Source: Streptococcus parasanguinis (GTDB taxonomy: Bacteria; Bacillota; Bacilli; Lactobacillales; Streptococcaceae). Taken from it: DNA of 57,232 bases. Below, piece after piece: positions 49,895 through 57,232 of the stretch (position 1 is its first letter; each line of letters begins with the position of its first letter). The position numbers and the translations under genes are program-made. The notes under the pieces were generated by a model. That model was given only the letters and a program-made list of their open reading frames with translations, was not told where the DNA came from and searched no databases. The stretch covers positions 1 to 57,232 of the forward strand of contig CAJJKY010000013.1 of the NCBI GenBank assembly GCA_905188195.1, written 5' to 3'.

Positions 49895-51102
49895 TGTCAA
49901 GTAATGTAGCAGTTAAGGTAGACCATGTAAGTAAATTTTTTAAATTACCAACAGAGTCAACTCAAAGTTTACGAACAACACTAGTAAACCGTTTTAAAGG
50001 AATTAAAGGTTATAAAAAGCAAGAAGTTTTGCGAGATATTTCCTTTGAAGTTCAAAAAGGAGATTTCTATGGTATTGTAGGAAGAAATGGTTCTGGAAAA
50101 TCTACTCTATTAAAAATAATTTCAGAAATCTATGTGCCTGAAAAAGGTTCCGTCACGATTGATGGGAAACTGGTATCCTTTATCGAACTTGGTGTCGGTT
50201 TTAACCCCGAGCTGACAGGCCGTGAAAATGTCTACATGAATGGGGCAATGCTTGGTTTTTCAACAGCTGAGATTGATGCCATGTATGAAGATATCGTAGA
50301 GTTTGCTGAGTTGCATGAATTCATGAACCAAAAACTCAAGAACTACTCATCAGGCATGCAGGTTCGTCTAGCTTTTTCGGTCGCGATTAAGGCCCAAGGC
50401 GATATCTTGATTTTGGACGAGGTCCTTGCAGTAGGAGATGAAGCCTTCCAACGCAAGTGTAACGATTACTTTATGGAACGTAAAAAATCAGGTAAGACGA
50501 CGATTCTTGTTACCCATGATATGAATGCCGTAAAAAAATATTGTAATAAAGCTGTTTTAATTGAAAATGGCTTGGTTAAAGTAGTTGGAAACCCTGACGA
50601 TGTTGCAAATCAATATAGTTATGATAATGCATCAAGTAAAAGGGTTTCGAATGATGATGTTATAGTTGAGGATTCAGCTGTAAGCAATTTAAATATAAAA
50701 TTGCTTTCGAATAAAATGTCAAGTCCTGAAGATCCCATTGAGTTTGAGGTGTCATATGATGTTAATCAGGAAATTAAAACTTACATAGCTTTCTCACTAA
50801 CTGAAATTGACCGCGGCCTTTGGGTATATAACGATAATTCTTTAGATTTTTTGACAGCTGGAAAAGGAAGAAAGAATTTTCGTTACTCATGTAGTTTATC
50901 AAGCTTGAATGATATTAAATTAAAACTTCAAGTTTCTGTACGAGATAGTTCGAATACAATGCTTGCATTTGCAAAGGGGAATAATTCACCTATAATTTTG
51001 TTAAATCGAACAGATATTTCTGATGATGATATTTCTGCAAAAGACTCTGCTACTGGATTGATTCAGAGGAATGGTCATTGGGAGACTTTAGTTGATGAAT
51101 AG
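49894..51102 (+). CDS. rgpD: Polysaccharide ABC transporter ATPase RgpD with C-terminal Wzt-like domain
   Basis: This 402-residue ATPase powers RgpC. The N-terminal ~240 residues are the ABC domain (Walker A GRNGSGKST, ELGVGFNPELTGRENVY, signature YSSGMQVRLAFSVAI, Walker B LILDEVLAVGD, H-loop TILVTHD). The remaining ~150 residues resemble the Wzt C-terminal beta-sandwich that recognises the polysaccharide end. Composition is patchy: 49894-50150 and 50530-51102 are AT-rich, while 50150-50520 looks like core DNA. This suggests recombination within the gene, with a possible exchange of the recognition domain. Confidence 0.93.
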   Translation: MSSNVAVKVDHVSKFFKLPTESTQSLRTTLVNRFKGIKGYKKQEVLRDISFEVQKGDFYGIVGRNGSGKSTLLKIISEIYVPEKGSVTIDGKLVSFIELGVGFNPELTGRENVYMNGAMLGFSTAEIDAMYEDIVEFAELHEFMNQKLKNYSSGMQVRLAFSVAIKAQGDILILDEVLAVGDEAFQRKCNDYFMERKKSGKTTILVTHDMNAVKKYCNKAVLIENGLVKVVGNPDDVANQYSYDNASSKRVSNDDVIVEDSAVSNLNIKLLSNKMSSPEDPIEFEVSYDVNQEIKTYIAFSLTEIDRGLWVYNDNSLDFLTAGKGRKNFRYSCSLSSLNDIKLKLQVSVRDSSNTMLAFAKGNNSPIILLNRTDISDDDISAKDSATGLIQRNGHWETLVDE

Positions 51103-51964
51103 AATTCTTTTGTACATTCATTATAATAAATTTGATGAGGTGAGTGAGCATGTTCTTTATCAGTTAGAGCAAATAAAACCACTTTTTTCTCGTGTAATTT
51201 TAATATCCAACAGTCATTTAGAAAAGAATTACATGAGAAAATTAGAAATGATTGGAATAACTGAGATTATTCAAAGAGCAAATATTGGATTTGATTTTGC
51301 AGCTTGGCGAGATGGAATGGAATACGTTGGTTTTGATCATTTGAAAAAATATGATTCTGTGACATTGATGAATGACACTTGTATAGGCCCTCTTTGGTCA
51401 TTGGAACCTTATTTTAGATCATTTGAATCTGCTATAGATTGCGATTTTTGGGGAATGACAAACTTTAAAAAAACGAAGTATTTTCAAGAACATGTCCAAA
51501 GTTACTTTGTATCTTATTCTCAAGCGGTAGTATCATCTAAGGTTTTTCAAAAATTTTGGATGAGTATCAAAAATTTTGAAAATGTTAGACAAGTAATCGA
51601 TCGCTATGAAACTAAATTGACATCTAAATTAAAAAAATCAGGTTTTAACTATCAAGTGGTTTTTAATACTTTGCACGAAAATTCTGATGAAATGGTTCAT
51701 CCTGATTTTTCTTACTATAAACCTTTTAAAATATTAGAACATCGTGTTCCAGTTTTAAAAGTTAAAGCAATTCAGGCGCATCCTCTTCAAGCTGATCAGT
51801 TAAAAAATAAAATAAGAGAAGTTTCAGAATTTCCAATTGAAATTTTAAATAGTGTCTATTCTTCAATAGAATTTTTTTCTGTTGAAAATGAACAAACAGA
51901 AAAATATACTTTATTAAAAAAAGTGCGAAACAAAATCAAAAGAACAATAGGAAGAAAAGGATAA
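51095..51964 (+). CDS. Short RgpF-family rhamnan synthesis protein
   Basis: This 289-residue protein consists of a single RgpF domain: LLYIHYNKFDEVSEHVLYQL, GFDFAAWRDGM, LMNDTCIGPLWSLEPYF and FWGMTNFKKT. It shares the NDTxIGP signature with the middle domain of the fusion protein at 41362-44313, and is about half the length of RgpF of S. mutans (about 580). A basic C-terminus (RNKIKRTIGRKG) may contact membrane. A TTG three bases upstream is also in frame; the ATG at 51095 is chosen. It overlaps rgpD by 8 bases and the next gene by one. The exact linkage made is unknown. Confidence 0.85.
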   Translation: MNRILLYIHYNKFDEVSEHVLYQLEQIKPLFSRVILISNSHLEKNYMRKLEMIGITEIIQRANIGFDFAAWRDGMEYVGFDHLKKYDSVTLMNDTCIGPLWSLEPYFRSFESAIDCDFWGMTNFKKTKYFQEHVQSYFVSYSQAVVSSKVFQKFWMSIKNFENVRQVIDRYETKLTSKLKKSGFNYQVVFNTLHENSDEMVHPDFSYYKPFKILEHRVPVLKVKAIQAHPLQADQLKNKIREVSEFPIEILNSVYSSIEFFSVENEQTEKYTLLKKVRNKIKRTIGRKG

Positions 51965-54468
51965 TGGATTTAAAGAAGATTTATAGCTTTTATAATAACG
52001 ATCTTAAAAAACGTATTTTAAAAATTATTCTATTCTCTCTTGCGTTTGCATTATTAATTTTAAATATTATTAATATGCAGTTTACAGTGAAGTCACATTA
52101 TCGTATACAAGAGGTTTCTTATTTTAATAGTTCAATATTATTAATCGGTATTTCTAGTCTCTATTTGGGAATGATATTGTCAAAAATTTGGAATAAGAAA
52201 TTTTTTATTAAATTAGGAGTGATCTATGGATTGTATTTATTATTTTCATATATACTTGATGCTAGTCTAAGAGTAAATGAAAAACAGTTTAATTTTTTTA
52301 AGAGCTTGCAATCCTCTTTTCTTCAAACAGATTTCATATTTTATATTGCTTTAATTTTTATATTCGCTTTTGTCTATCATTATTTGATTTCTGTATTTTT
52401 CCCATTGTTTGAAAAATATCTAATTCCAATTTCGAATGATCGAGAAATATATACATTTATTTTCTATGCATTTTCTTTAACAGCTTTTTGTTTTACTGAT
52501 AGTAAATTTTTTAACGCCGTAATGGGGAGTAATTTCATTACTCAATTTCTTGAAAATAATATTATAAAACTTACGACTCCTATTTTAATAGAACTAGATA
52601 AACTGATATTAACCTTGGTTATCATTGCTTTCTTTATTTCTTGTTATATTGTAAAAGGGATAAATGAATTAGAAAATAATAAACCGGGATTTGGCTTGGT
52701 GGTTCTTACGAGTGTTGTTTTTTCTATACTATTAAATTATTTTCTTCAATATAGTATACGAACAGATGTAATCGTAATGGAAAAACACATTTTTCCGGGG
52801 GCTACACTGTTTCAAATTAGCATTTTTTTTGCTGTGTTTTTGTTTCTGTACTCTATTATCAACGAGTATCTGTTGACTACCATCATAAATATATTGCTTA
52901 TTATTGGAATTTCAATTTCAAGTTATTTAAAATATCAGTTCCGCCAAGAACCATTGTTACCAAGTGATTTAAGTTGGTTGAAAAATCCAGGATCACTTTT
53001 AGGATTTGTTGGATCAAGTTCTTATTTATATGTTTTTGTATTAATAGTTTTCTTTTCATTAATTTATTGGTTTTTTAAAGATATATTTCTTTATGGTAAA
53101 ATATTTAAAGCACAATTGGTTAGATTTATAACAATTCTTTTTATTCTATTTTTCTTTACTACTGTCTACTATTCCTTTAAAAATAGGCAAGATGGTAAAA
53201 TGAGTGAACATATTCCAGTATTAGCAAACTTAAATAATCGGTATGATATTGCATGGTTTGGAAATACAGTTAATGCGCAAATGAAATCAAATAGCTATGT
53301 ATGGTTTTCTCAGATGACATCCGATATTATGCATAAACCTGAAAAGTACAGTAAAACTTTTATTAAAAAGATTGAAGAAAAGTACCATTTAAAATCAGTA
53401 GAAATAAATAAATATCGAAATCAATTCATCAATGAACAAACTGTAATTTATGTATTAAGTGAAAGTTTTTCAGATCCATCAAGAATAGAAAAAGTTCAAG
53501 TTTCATCAAATCCAATTCCTAAAATTCAAGGAATAAAGAGCAGAACAACTAGTGGATTGATGAAATCTGATGGGTATGGAGGTGGGACTGCTAATATGGA
53601 ATTTCAAACGTTAACAGGATTGCCAATGTACAACCTTTCTCCAAGCATTTCTATTCTATATACTCAAGTAGCACCTAATATGAAATATTTTCCTTCTATA
53701 AGTAATTATTTTGAACCTAAGAATCGAGATGTTATTCATATTGCAAGTCCTAGTAATTATTCAAGAAATGTAATATATGGGAATTTAAAATTTAATAAAT
53801 TTATACATTATGGAAACAAAGGAAATAAAGGATATAATGTTGGTGGGAATTATAGTGATGATTCAACTTATCACTTAATTGAAGAAAATCTGAATAAGAA
53901 TAGTCAATTTTTCTCTGTGATTACAATGCAGAACCATACTCCGTGGACGGAACTGAATCCTATAGATATGAGTGCGAGTTATCCAGGATTTTCGGATGGA
54001 CAAAACAAATCTTTATCATCGTATGTGAGAATGCTTTCACAAACCGACACCGCCACCCAATCTTTCCTGGAAAGTCTTTCTAAAATAGATAAGAAGATTA
54101 CAGTGGTATTTTATGGGGATCATTTGCCAGGTCTTTATCCTGAGTCCGCCTTTAAGAATAATCCGGAGAGTCAGTATCAGACAGACTACTTTATTTGGAG
54201 TAATTTTGATGCACCGAAATTGAACTATCCTTTGGTCAATTCAAGTGATTTCTCTGCTATGGTCTTTGAACAGACCAATTCAAAAGTTTCGCCTTACTAT
54301 GCTTTGTTGACAGAAGTACTGAAAAAAGCAAGTGTCGATAAAAAGGCCTTGGAAGGAGAAGCACAAGAAATTGCAGAGGATTTGAAAATGGTTGAATACG
54401 ACTTGATTAGTGGGAAAGGTTACCTTTCTAAAGACTTCTTTAAAGTCCCAACCAACAAATCCAATTAA
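51964..54468 (+). CDS. GacH/LtaS-like glycerol-phosphate transferase
   Basis: This 834-residue membrane protein has about 11-12 predicted helices in residues 1-395 and a C-terminal extracellular sulfatase-fold domain of the LTA-synthase family. Metal and nucleophile motifs are visible: YVLSESFSD (about 495-503), GGGTANMEFQTLTG with the predicted Thr nucleophile (about 542), MQNHTPW and FYGDHLPG (about 717-724). GacH and SccH of this type attach glycerol phosphate to rhamnan side chains. It starts inside the previous stop (TAATG). The gene is AT-rich up to about 54040, after which composition becomes core-like. Confidence 0.9.
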   Translation: MDLKKIYSFYNNDLKKRILKIILFSLAFALLILNIINMQFTVKSHYRIQEVSYFNSSILLIGISSLYLGMILSKIWNKKFFIKLGVIYGLYLLFSYILDASLRVNEKQFNFFKSLQSSFLQTDFIFYIALIFIFAFVYHYLISVFFPLFEKYLIPISNDREIYTFIFYAFSLTAFCFTDSKFFNAVMGSNFITQFLENNIIKLTTPILIELDKLILTLVIIAFFISCYIVKGINELENNKPGFGLVVLTSVVFSILLNYFLQYSIRTDVIVMEKHIFPGATLFQISIFFAVFLFLYSIINEYLLTTIINILLIIGISISSYLKYQFRQEPLLPSDLSWLKNPGSLLGFVGSSSYLYVFVLIVFFSLIYWFFKDIFLYGKIFKAQLVRFITILFILFFFTTVYYSFKNRQDGKMSEHIPVLANLNNRYDIAWFGNTVNAQMKSNSYVWFSQMTSDIMHKPEKYSKTFIKKIEEKYHLKSVEINKYRNQFINEQTVIYVLSESFSDPSRIEKVQVSSNPIPKIQGIKSRTTSGLMKSDGYGGGTANMEFQTLTGLPMYNLSPSISILYTQVAPNMKYFPSISNYFEPKNRDVIHIASPSNYSRNVIYGNLKFNKFIHYGNKGNKGYNVGGNYSDDSTYHLIEENLNKNSQFFSVITMQNHTPWTELNPIDMSASYPGFSDGQNKSLSSYVRMLSQTDTATQSFLESLSKIDKKITVVFYGDHLPGLYPESAFKNNPESQYQTDYFIWSNFDAPKLNYPLVNSSDFSAMVFEQTNSKVSPYYALLTEVLKKASVDKKALEGEAQEIAEDLKMVEYDLISGKGYLSKDFFKVPTNKSN

Positions 54469-54470
54469 AA

Positions 54471-54532
54471 GGAGTGCTAGCAGGTAAAAATCTTTGTGAT
54501 TTTGGCTGTCTGGCTCCCTTTTTTTTGTTTTT
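54471..54532 (+). terminator. Terminator at the right end of the polysaccharide locus
   Basis: An imperfect stem starts with GGAG (54471) and pairs with CTCC (54514-54517) around an inner AAAATC / GATTTT stem. T8 follows. Confidence 0.65.
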
Positions 54533-54562
54533 TATGCTAAACTATTAGATGGGGGTACGCTC

Positions 54563-55039
54563 ATGATTAAGATATTTGGAAAGGTCCATTATCATTGGCA
54601 ACCGGACTTATCTATTCTTGTGACTTATTGGTCCATTGCAGTGATTCCGGTCTTTATTGGACTGGCCTTGATGTATGAGAGCTCTAGTGTGCCAACGCTA
54701 GTTTTGTTTTCGTTCTTTTTATTTATGGTCTTGCTCGCGATTGGGGTCCATCGTTACTTCACGATCTATGAGGATGGGATCTTGCGGATTATTACAGCTA
54801 ATCCTTTTACTCCAATCAAGGTGAAGATTGACTCGATTGAAAAGGTCGAAGTAAATAAGAAATCGATCAAGCTCATTTTTAATGATGGTTCGCGCAGTCG
54901 GACATTCTGTATGCGTAAATGGCCGAAGAAATATTTTATCAATGCACTTGCCTTAAATCCTTATTTTAAGGGAGAAGTAATCCTTACGGACAATTTCATC
55001 CATGTGGATTACTACGAGATGTATTATGCAAACAAATAA
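54563..55039 (+). CDS. EbsA-like membrane protein
   Basis: This 158-residue protein has two adjacent membrane helices (about residues 20-38 and 45-65). A C-terminal cytoplasmic PH-like beta-rich half follows (GVHRYFTIYEDGILRI, IEKVEVNKKSIKLIFNDG). It fits the EbsA family, recognised partly by its usual neighbours (ferredoxin, LysM protein, cmk) in streptococci. Its molecular function is not known. It converges on the ferredoxin gene. Confidence 0.75.
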   Translation: MIKIFGKVHYHWQPDLSILVTYWSIAVIPVFIGLALMYESSSVPTLVLFSFFLFMVLLAIGVHRYFTIYEDGILRIITANPFTPIKVKIDSIEKVEVNKKSIKLIFNDGSRSRTFCMRKWPKKYFINALALNPYFKGEVILTDNFIHVDYYEMYYANK

Positions 55040-55040
55040 A

Positions 55041-55063
55041 AAGCCCTCTTAATCTTTTAAGAG
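55041..55063 (-). terminator. Terminator overlapping the end of the ferredoxin gene
   Basis: On the minus strand CTCTTAA-AAGA-TTAAGAG is followed by GGCTTTTTATT. The hairpin includes the last codons and the stop of the ferredoxin gene. Confidence 0.7.
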
Positions 55064-55249
55064 AGCATGAGTGGGGCATTCTTTGATAGCGTCGAGAACA
55101 TCGTTTGTGACAGGAACTTCCTTTTCAAGGAGGTCGTCCTCTTCAGAAGCAAATTTAACGATGCCATTGTCATGGTAATCAAATAATTCAGAATAGGTCT
55201 GACAGAGACCGCAAGCGATGCAACGATCTGGAATTAACGTAACTTTCAT
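55049..55249 (-). CDS. Single-cluster [4Fe-4S] ferredoxin
   Basis: This acidic 66-residue electron carrier binds one [4Fe-4S] cluster through Cys10, Cys13 and Cys16 (CIACGLC) and Cys58 (ECPTHAL). It lacks the second CxxCxxC set of clostridial two-cluster ferredoxins. Its redox partners are not known. It is divergent from the LysM protein gene, with 45 bases between the two chosen starts. Confidence 0.93.
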   Translation of the reverse strand: MKVTLIPDRCIACGLCQTYSELFDYHDNGIVKFASEEDDLLEKEVPVTNDVLDAIKECPTHALLKD

Positions 55250-55294
55250 ACTTCTATTGTAATGATTTTTACGAGAAAAAACAAGGAGGAAGTC

Positions 55295-55750
55295 ATGGCA
55301 AAAGAACCATGGGAAGAAGATATTTACGATGATGGAGAAGAAACATTGAAAAGAACGAGTAAGTTAAACGGAATCAAGGCAGATCGTCTATTGACGATTT
55401 TAGCCATTATTTTCTTTGTAGTAGTAGTGGCGATGGTCTGCTTGTTGATTTTCCTTTCAACAGGTGGCAGCAACAAATCAAAACAAATGTCTGGTTTCTA
55501 CAATGGAGAGACTAAGGTTGAACAGAAATCATCAGCCCCTGCAGCACAAACTGACCAAGCGGCTAAAGACGATAGTTCAAAAGATGAGAACGCTGAAGAA
55601 GGGACGATCACTGTTCAAGCAGGTGAAGGGGAAGCAGCGATTGCTGCGCGTGCTGGTATTTCCATTGCCCAATTGGAACAGTTAAATCCATCTCACATGT
55701 CTACAGGATCATGGTATGCGAATCCTGGTGATGTCGTTAAGATTCAGTAG
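55295..55750 (+). CDS. LysM-like surface protein (SAG1386/EF1546 family)
   Basis: This 151-residue protein has an acidic cytoplasmic N-terminus (MAKEPWEEDIYDDGEE), one membrane helix (about residues 34-56), a Lys/Ala/Asp-rich linker, and a C-terminal LysM-like domain of ~48 residues (TITVQAGEGEAAIAARAGI to NPGDVVKIQ) that would bind peptidoglycan outside. The frame is open from 55262, but AGGAGG just before ATG 55295 fixes the start. The conserved position upstream of cmk supports the family assignment. It probably shares a transcript with cmk (14-base gap). Confidence 0.87.
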   Translation: MAKEPWEEDIYDDGEETLKRTSKLNGIKADRLLTILAIIFFVVVVAMVCLLIFLSTGGSNKSKQMSGFYNGETKVEQKSSAPAAQTDQAAKDDSSKDENAEEGTITVQAGEGEAAIAARAGISIAQLEQLNPSHMSTGSWYANPGDVVKIQ

Positions 55751-55764
55751 GAGTTGAAGACAAC

Positions 55765-56445
55765 ATGAAACAAATTCAAATTGCCATTGATGGACCGGCT
55801 TCTAGTGGAAAGTCCACAGTTGCAAAGATCATTGCCAAGGATCTAGGCTATACGTATCTAGATACGGGGGCTATGTATCGTGCAGCGACATATCTAGCTT
55901 TGCAAAATAATCTGACAGCTGAACAGGTTGATGACCTCTTAGCCCTTTTAGATCAGTATCCAATTAGTTTCGGTCGATCGGAAGAGGGAGAGCAGCTTGT
56001 CTTTGTAGCAGACGTGGATATTACCCACCCAATTCGCGATAACAAAGTGACCAACAATGTTTCATGGGTTGCAGCACTTGCGCCAGTCCGTGAAAAACTT
56101 GTCGCTCTACAGCAAGAAATTGCAGCAGAGGGGGGCATCGTTATGGATGGACGTGATATTGGGACAGTCGTCCTTCCACATGCAGAGTTGAAGATCTTTT
56201 TGGTCGCTTCTGTTGAGGAGCGGGCAGAACGTCGTTATAAGGAAAATGTTGAAAAGGGTATCACAGCGGATCTTGAATTGTTGAAAAAAGAAATCGCTGA
56301 GCGGGACTATAAGGACAGCCACCGTGCCGTTTCTCCTTTGAAACCTGCAGCTGATGCCATTCATTTTGACACAACGGGTGTTGGAATTGCAGACGTTGTT
56401 GCATTTATTGAAGAAAAAGCAAAAAAAATTCTTGACAAAGAATAA
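55765..56445 (+). CDS. cmk: Cytidylate kinase Cmk
   Basis: This 226-residue nucleoside monophosphate kinase phosphorylates CMP and dCMP. It has the P-loop GPASSGKST, the substrate-site pattern YLDTGAMYRAAT, MDGRDIGTVVLPHAELKIFL and ERRYKENVEKG. The length is normal. The promoter of infC (TTGACA at 56432) lies in its last codons, so the genes overlap functionally. Confidence 0.96.
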   Translation: MKQIQIAIDGPASSGKSTVAKIIAKDLGYTYLDTGAMYRAATYLALQNNLTAEQVDDLLALLDQYPISFGRSEEGEQLVFVADVDITHPIRDNKVTNNVSWVAALAPVREKLVALQQEIAAEGGIVMDGRDIGTVVLPHAELKIFLVASVEERAERRYKENVEKGITADLELLKKEIAERDYKDSHRAVSPLKPAADAIHFDTTGVGIADVVAFIEEKAKKILDKE

Positions 56446-56460
56446 AAAACTTGATATCAT
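56432..56460 (+). promoter_or_regulatory. Strong promoter of infC-rpmI
   Basis: TTGACA (56432-56437), a 17-base spacer and TATCAT (56455-56460) with a preceding TGA. It overlaps the cmk stop codon. It is one of the few full -35/-10 promoters in the window. Confidence 0.85.
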
Positions 56461-56466
56461 ATAAAA

Positions 56467-56596
56467 GTTGAGAAAAGCAGAAGTGAGAACTTCTCGCCTT
56501 GTGACGCAAGTTGCCTGGCCCCTACGGATCAAGTTTCAGTAATGAAATACATCATGTAGTTCGGGCCTGTTTTGCAGGTCCGTTCTTTGTTTTTCT
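56467..56596 (+). promoter_or_regulatory. Leader of infC-rpmI with attenuator
   Basis: A structured leader of about 150 bases precedes infC. It ends in a terminator hairpin CGGGCCTG-TTTTG-CAGGTCCG (56562-56582) and a T-rich run (to 56595). Upstream lie sequences able to form competing stems (GTGAGAACTTCTC, CTTGTGACGCAAG). In Firmicutes the infC-rpmI-rplT leader is controlled by ribosomal protein L20 through such an attenuator. I infer that type here; the L20-binding fold was not verified. Confidence 0.65.
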
Positions 56597-56622
56597 CGAA
56601 TAATAAAAAAGAGGTGAAAACC

Positions 56623-57144
56623 ATAGCAAAGCAAGACTTATTCATCAATGATGAAATTCGTGTACGTGAAGTTCGCTTAATCGGTCTTGAAGGTGAGCAA
56701 TTGGGTATCAAACCACTTAGCGAAGCGCAAGCACTTGCGGACGACGCTAATGTTGACTTGGTTCTCATTCAACCTCAAGCTAAACCTCCTGTTGCGAAAA
56801 TTATGGACTACGGTAAGTTCAAATTTGAGTACCAGAAGAAGCAAAAAGAACAACGCAAAAAACAAAGCGTTGTGACCGTGAAAGAAGTTCGTTTGAGCCC
56901 AGTGATTGACAAGGGTGATTTCGATACAAAACTTCGCAATGCTCGCAAATTCCTTGAAAAAGGAAATAAAGTGAAGGTATCCATTCGCTTTAAGGGTCGT
57001 ATGATTACCCACAAAGAGATTGGTGCTAAAGTTTTAGCCGACTTCGCTGAAGCGACACAAGATGTGGCGATCATCGAACAACGAGCTAAGATGGATGGAC
57101 GTCAAATGTTCATGCAATTGGCGCCAGCAACTGACAAGAAATAA
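56623..57144 (+). CDS. infC: Translation initiation factor IF-3 (probable ATA start)
   Basis: IF-3, 173 residues from the chosen start, binds the 30S subunit and enforces correct start-codon choice. It has the N-terminal domain with FINDEIRVREVRLI, the linker with AKIMDYGKFKFEYQKK and the C-terminal domain with VRLSPVIDKGDFDTKL and FKGRMITHKEIG. No ATG fits. GAGGTG at 56611-56616 is spaced 6 bases from ATA 56623, whereas the GTG inside that same motif (56614) would have no room for a ribosome binding site. Rare start codons in infC are a known self-control device. The length also fits B. subtilis IF-3. Confidence 0.93.
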   Translation: MAKQDLFINDEIRVREVRLIGLEGEQLGIKPLSEAQALADDANVDLVLIQPQAKPPVAKIMDYGKFKFEYQKKQKEQRKKQSVVTVKEVRLSPVIDKGDFDTKLRNARKFLEKGNKVKVSIRFKGRMITHKEIGAKVLADFAEATQDVAIIEQRAKMDGRQMFMQLAPATDKK

Positions 57145-57177
57145 TCTGTCAGAAAGTTAAAAAAAGGAGAAAATATC

Positions 57178-57232
57178 ATGCCAAAACAAAAAACACACCG
57201 CGCATCAGCTAAACGTTTCAAACGTACAGGTT
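57178..57232 (+). CDS. rpmI: 50S ribosomal protein L35 (5' part, runs off window)
   Basis: The first 18 codons (MPKQKTHRASAKRFKRTG) are those of L35, rich in Lys/Arg and with the expected KTHRASAKRFK pattern. AAGGAG precedes the ATG, 33 bases after infC. The gene continues past the window; rplT is expected next. Confidence 0.93.
   Translation, partial: MPKQKTHRASAKRFKRTG

Noticed and set aside
1..57232. CRISPR arrays, tRNA or rRNA genes, insertion sequences or prophage genes
   Set aside because: No regularly spaced repeats, cloverleaf sequences, transposase or phage protein motifs were seen.

Overview
The window is chromosomal DNA of a Streptococcus, most likely of the mitis/sanguinis group (S. 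sanguinis/gordonii/parasanguinis-like). The evidence is gene content and protein similarity: an MntE-type Mn exporter, SpxA, the gene pair pepN and ciaRH, a LysM protein beside ferredoxin and cmk, an infC-rpmI end, and a rhamnan-type (rgp) cell-wall polysaccharide locus. Most promoters that can be read are TGnTATAAT extended -10 elements with poor -35 boxes, as is usual in streptococci. No rRNA, tRNA, insertion sequence, prophage or CRISPR array was seen.

Layout. (i) 1-13.1 kb is housekeeping and stress: mntE (-), pcrA, a DUF2130 protein, a GNAT acetyltransferase, an alpha/beta hydrolase, a RclA/Har-type flavoprotein (-), truB-ribF, then spxA, a UPF0223 protein, an inositol-monophosphatase family protein and an RsmF-like rRNA methyltransferase. 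A 101-bp intergenic repeat occurs at both ends of the first 10 kb in inverted orientation. (ii) 13.1-20.8 kb is a full phosphate uptake operon (pstS-C-A-B1-B2-phoU) followed by pepN. (iii) 20.8-28.6 kb is accessory DNA between pepN and ciaRH. It holds an AgrC/AgrA-type (LytTR) two-component pair divergent from a two-gene ABC exporter with three ~21-bp repeats between them, bioY under a BirA-like operator, and a Gly/Gln-rich membrane-anchored protein with a probable CiaR box. ciaR-ciaH and a glyoxalase-family gene follow. (iv) 29-32.6 kb carries pgdA, a DEAD-box helicase and a Gfo/Idh oxidoreductase.

(v) 32.7-54.5 kb is the cell-surface polysaccharide locus. It holds two polyprenyl-phosphate glycosyltransferases (one paired with a DUF2304/GacJ-like protein), a GtrII-like GT-C enzyme, rmlD, a Wzx-type flippase, several GT2 enzymes, a GT2-RgpF-GT4 triple-domain protein, a DUF2142 membrane protein, a GT4 enzyme, rgpA-B-C-D, a short RgpF-family protein and a GacH/LtaS-like glycerol-phosphate transferase. 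Much of it is distinctly AT-rich, but rmlD, rgpA, rgpB, part of rgpD and the 3' end of the gacH-like gene look like core DNA, so the locus appears to be a recombinational mosaic. The genes predict a rhamnose backbone made in the cytoplasm, exported by RgpCD, and decorated outside with sugars and glycerol phosphate.

(vi) 54.5-57.2 kb returns to core genes: ebsA-like, ferredoxin (-), a LysM protein, cmk, and infC-rpmI behind a long attenuator-type leader; infC appears to start at ATA.

The most unusual items are the GT2-RgpF-GT4 fusion and the rebuilt rgp locus, the LytTR/ABC module with its repeat array, the CiaR-linked Gly-rich protein, the inverted 101-bp repeats, and a possibly leaderless pgdA. 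Functions are inferred by eye from motifs; no database search was run.
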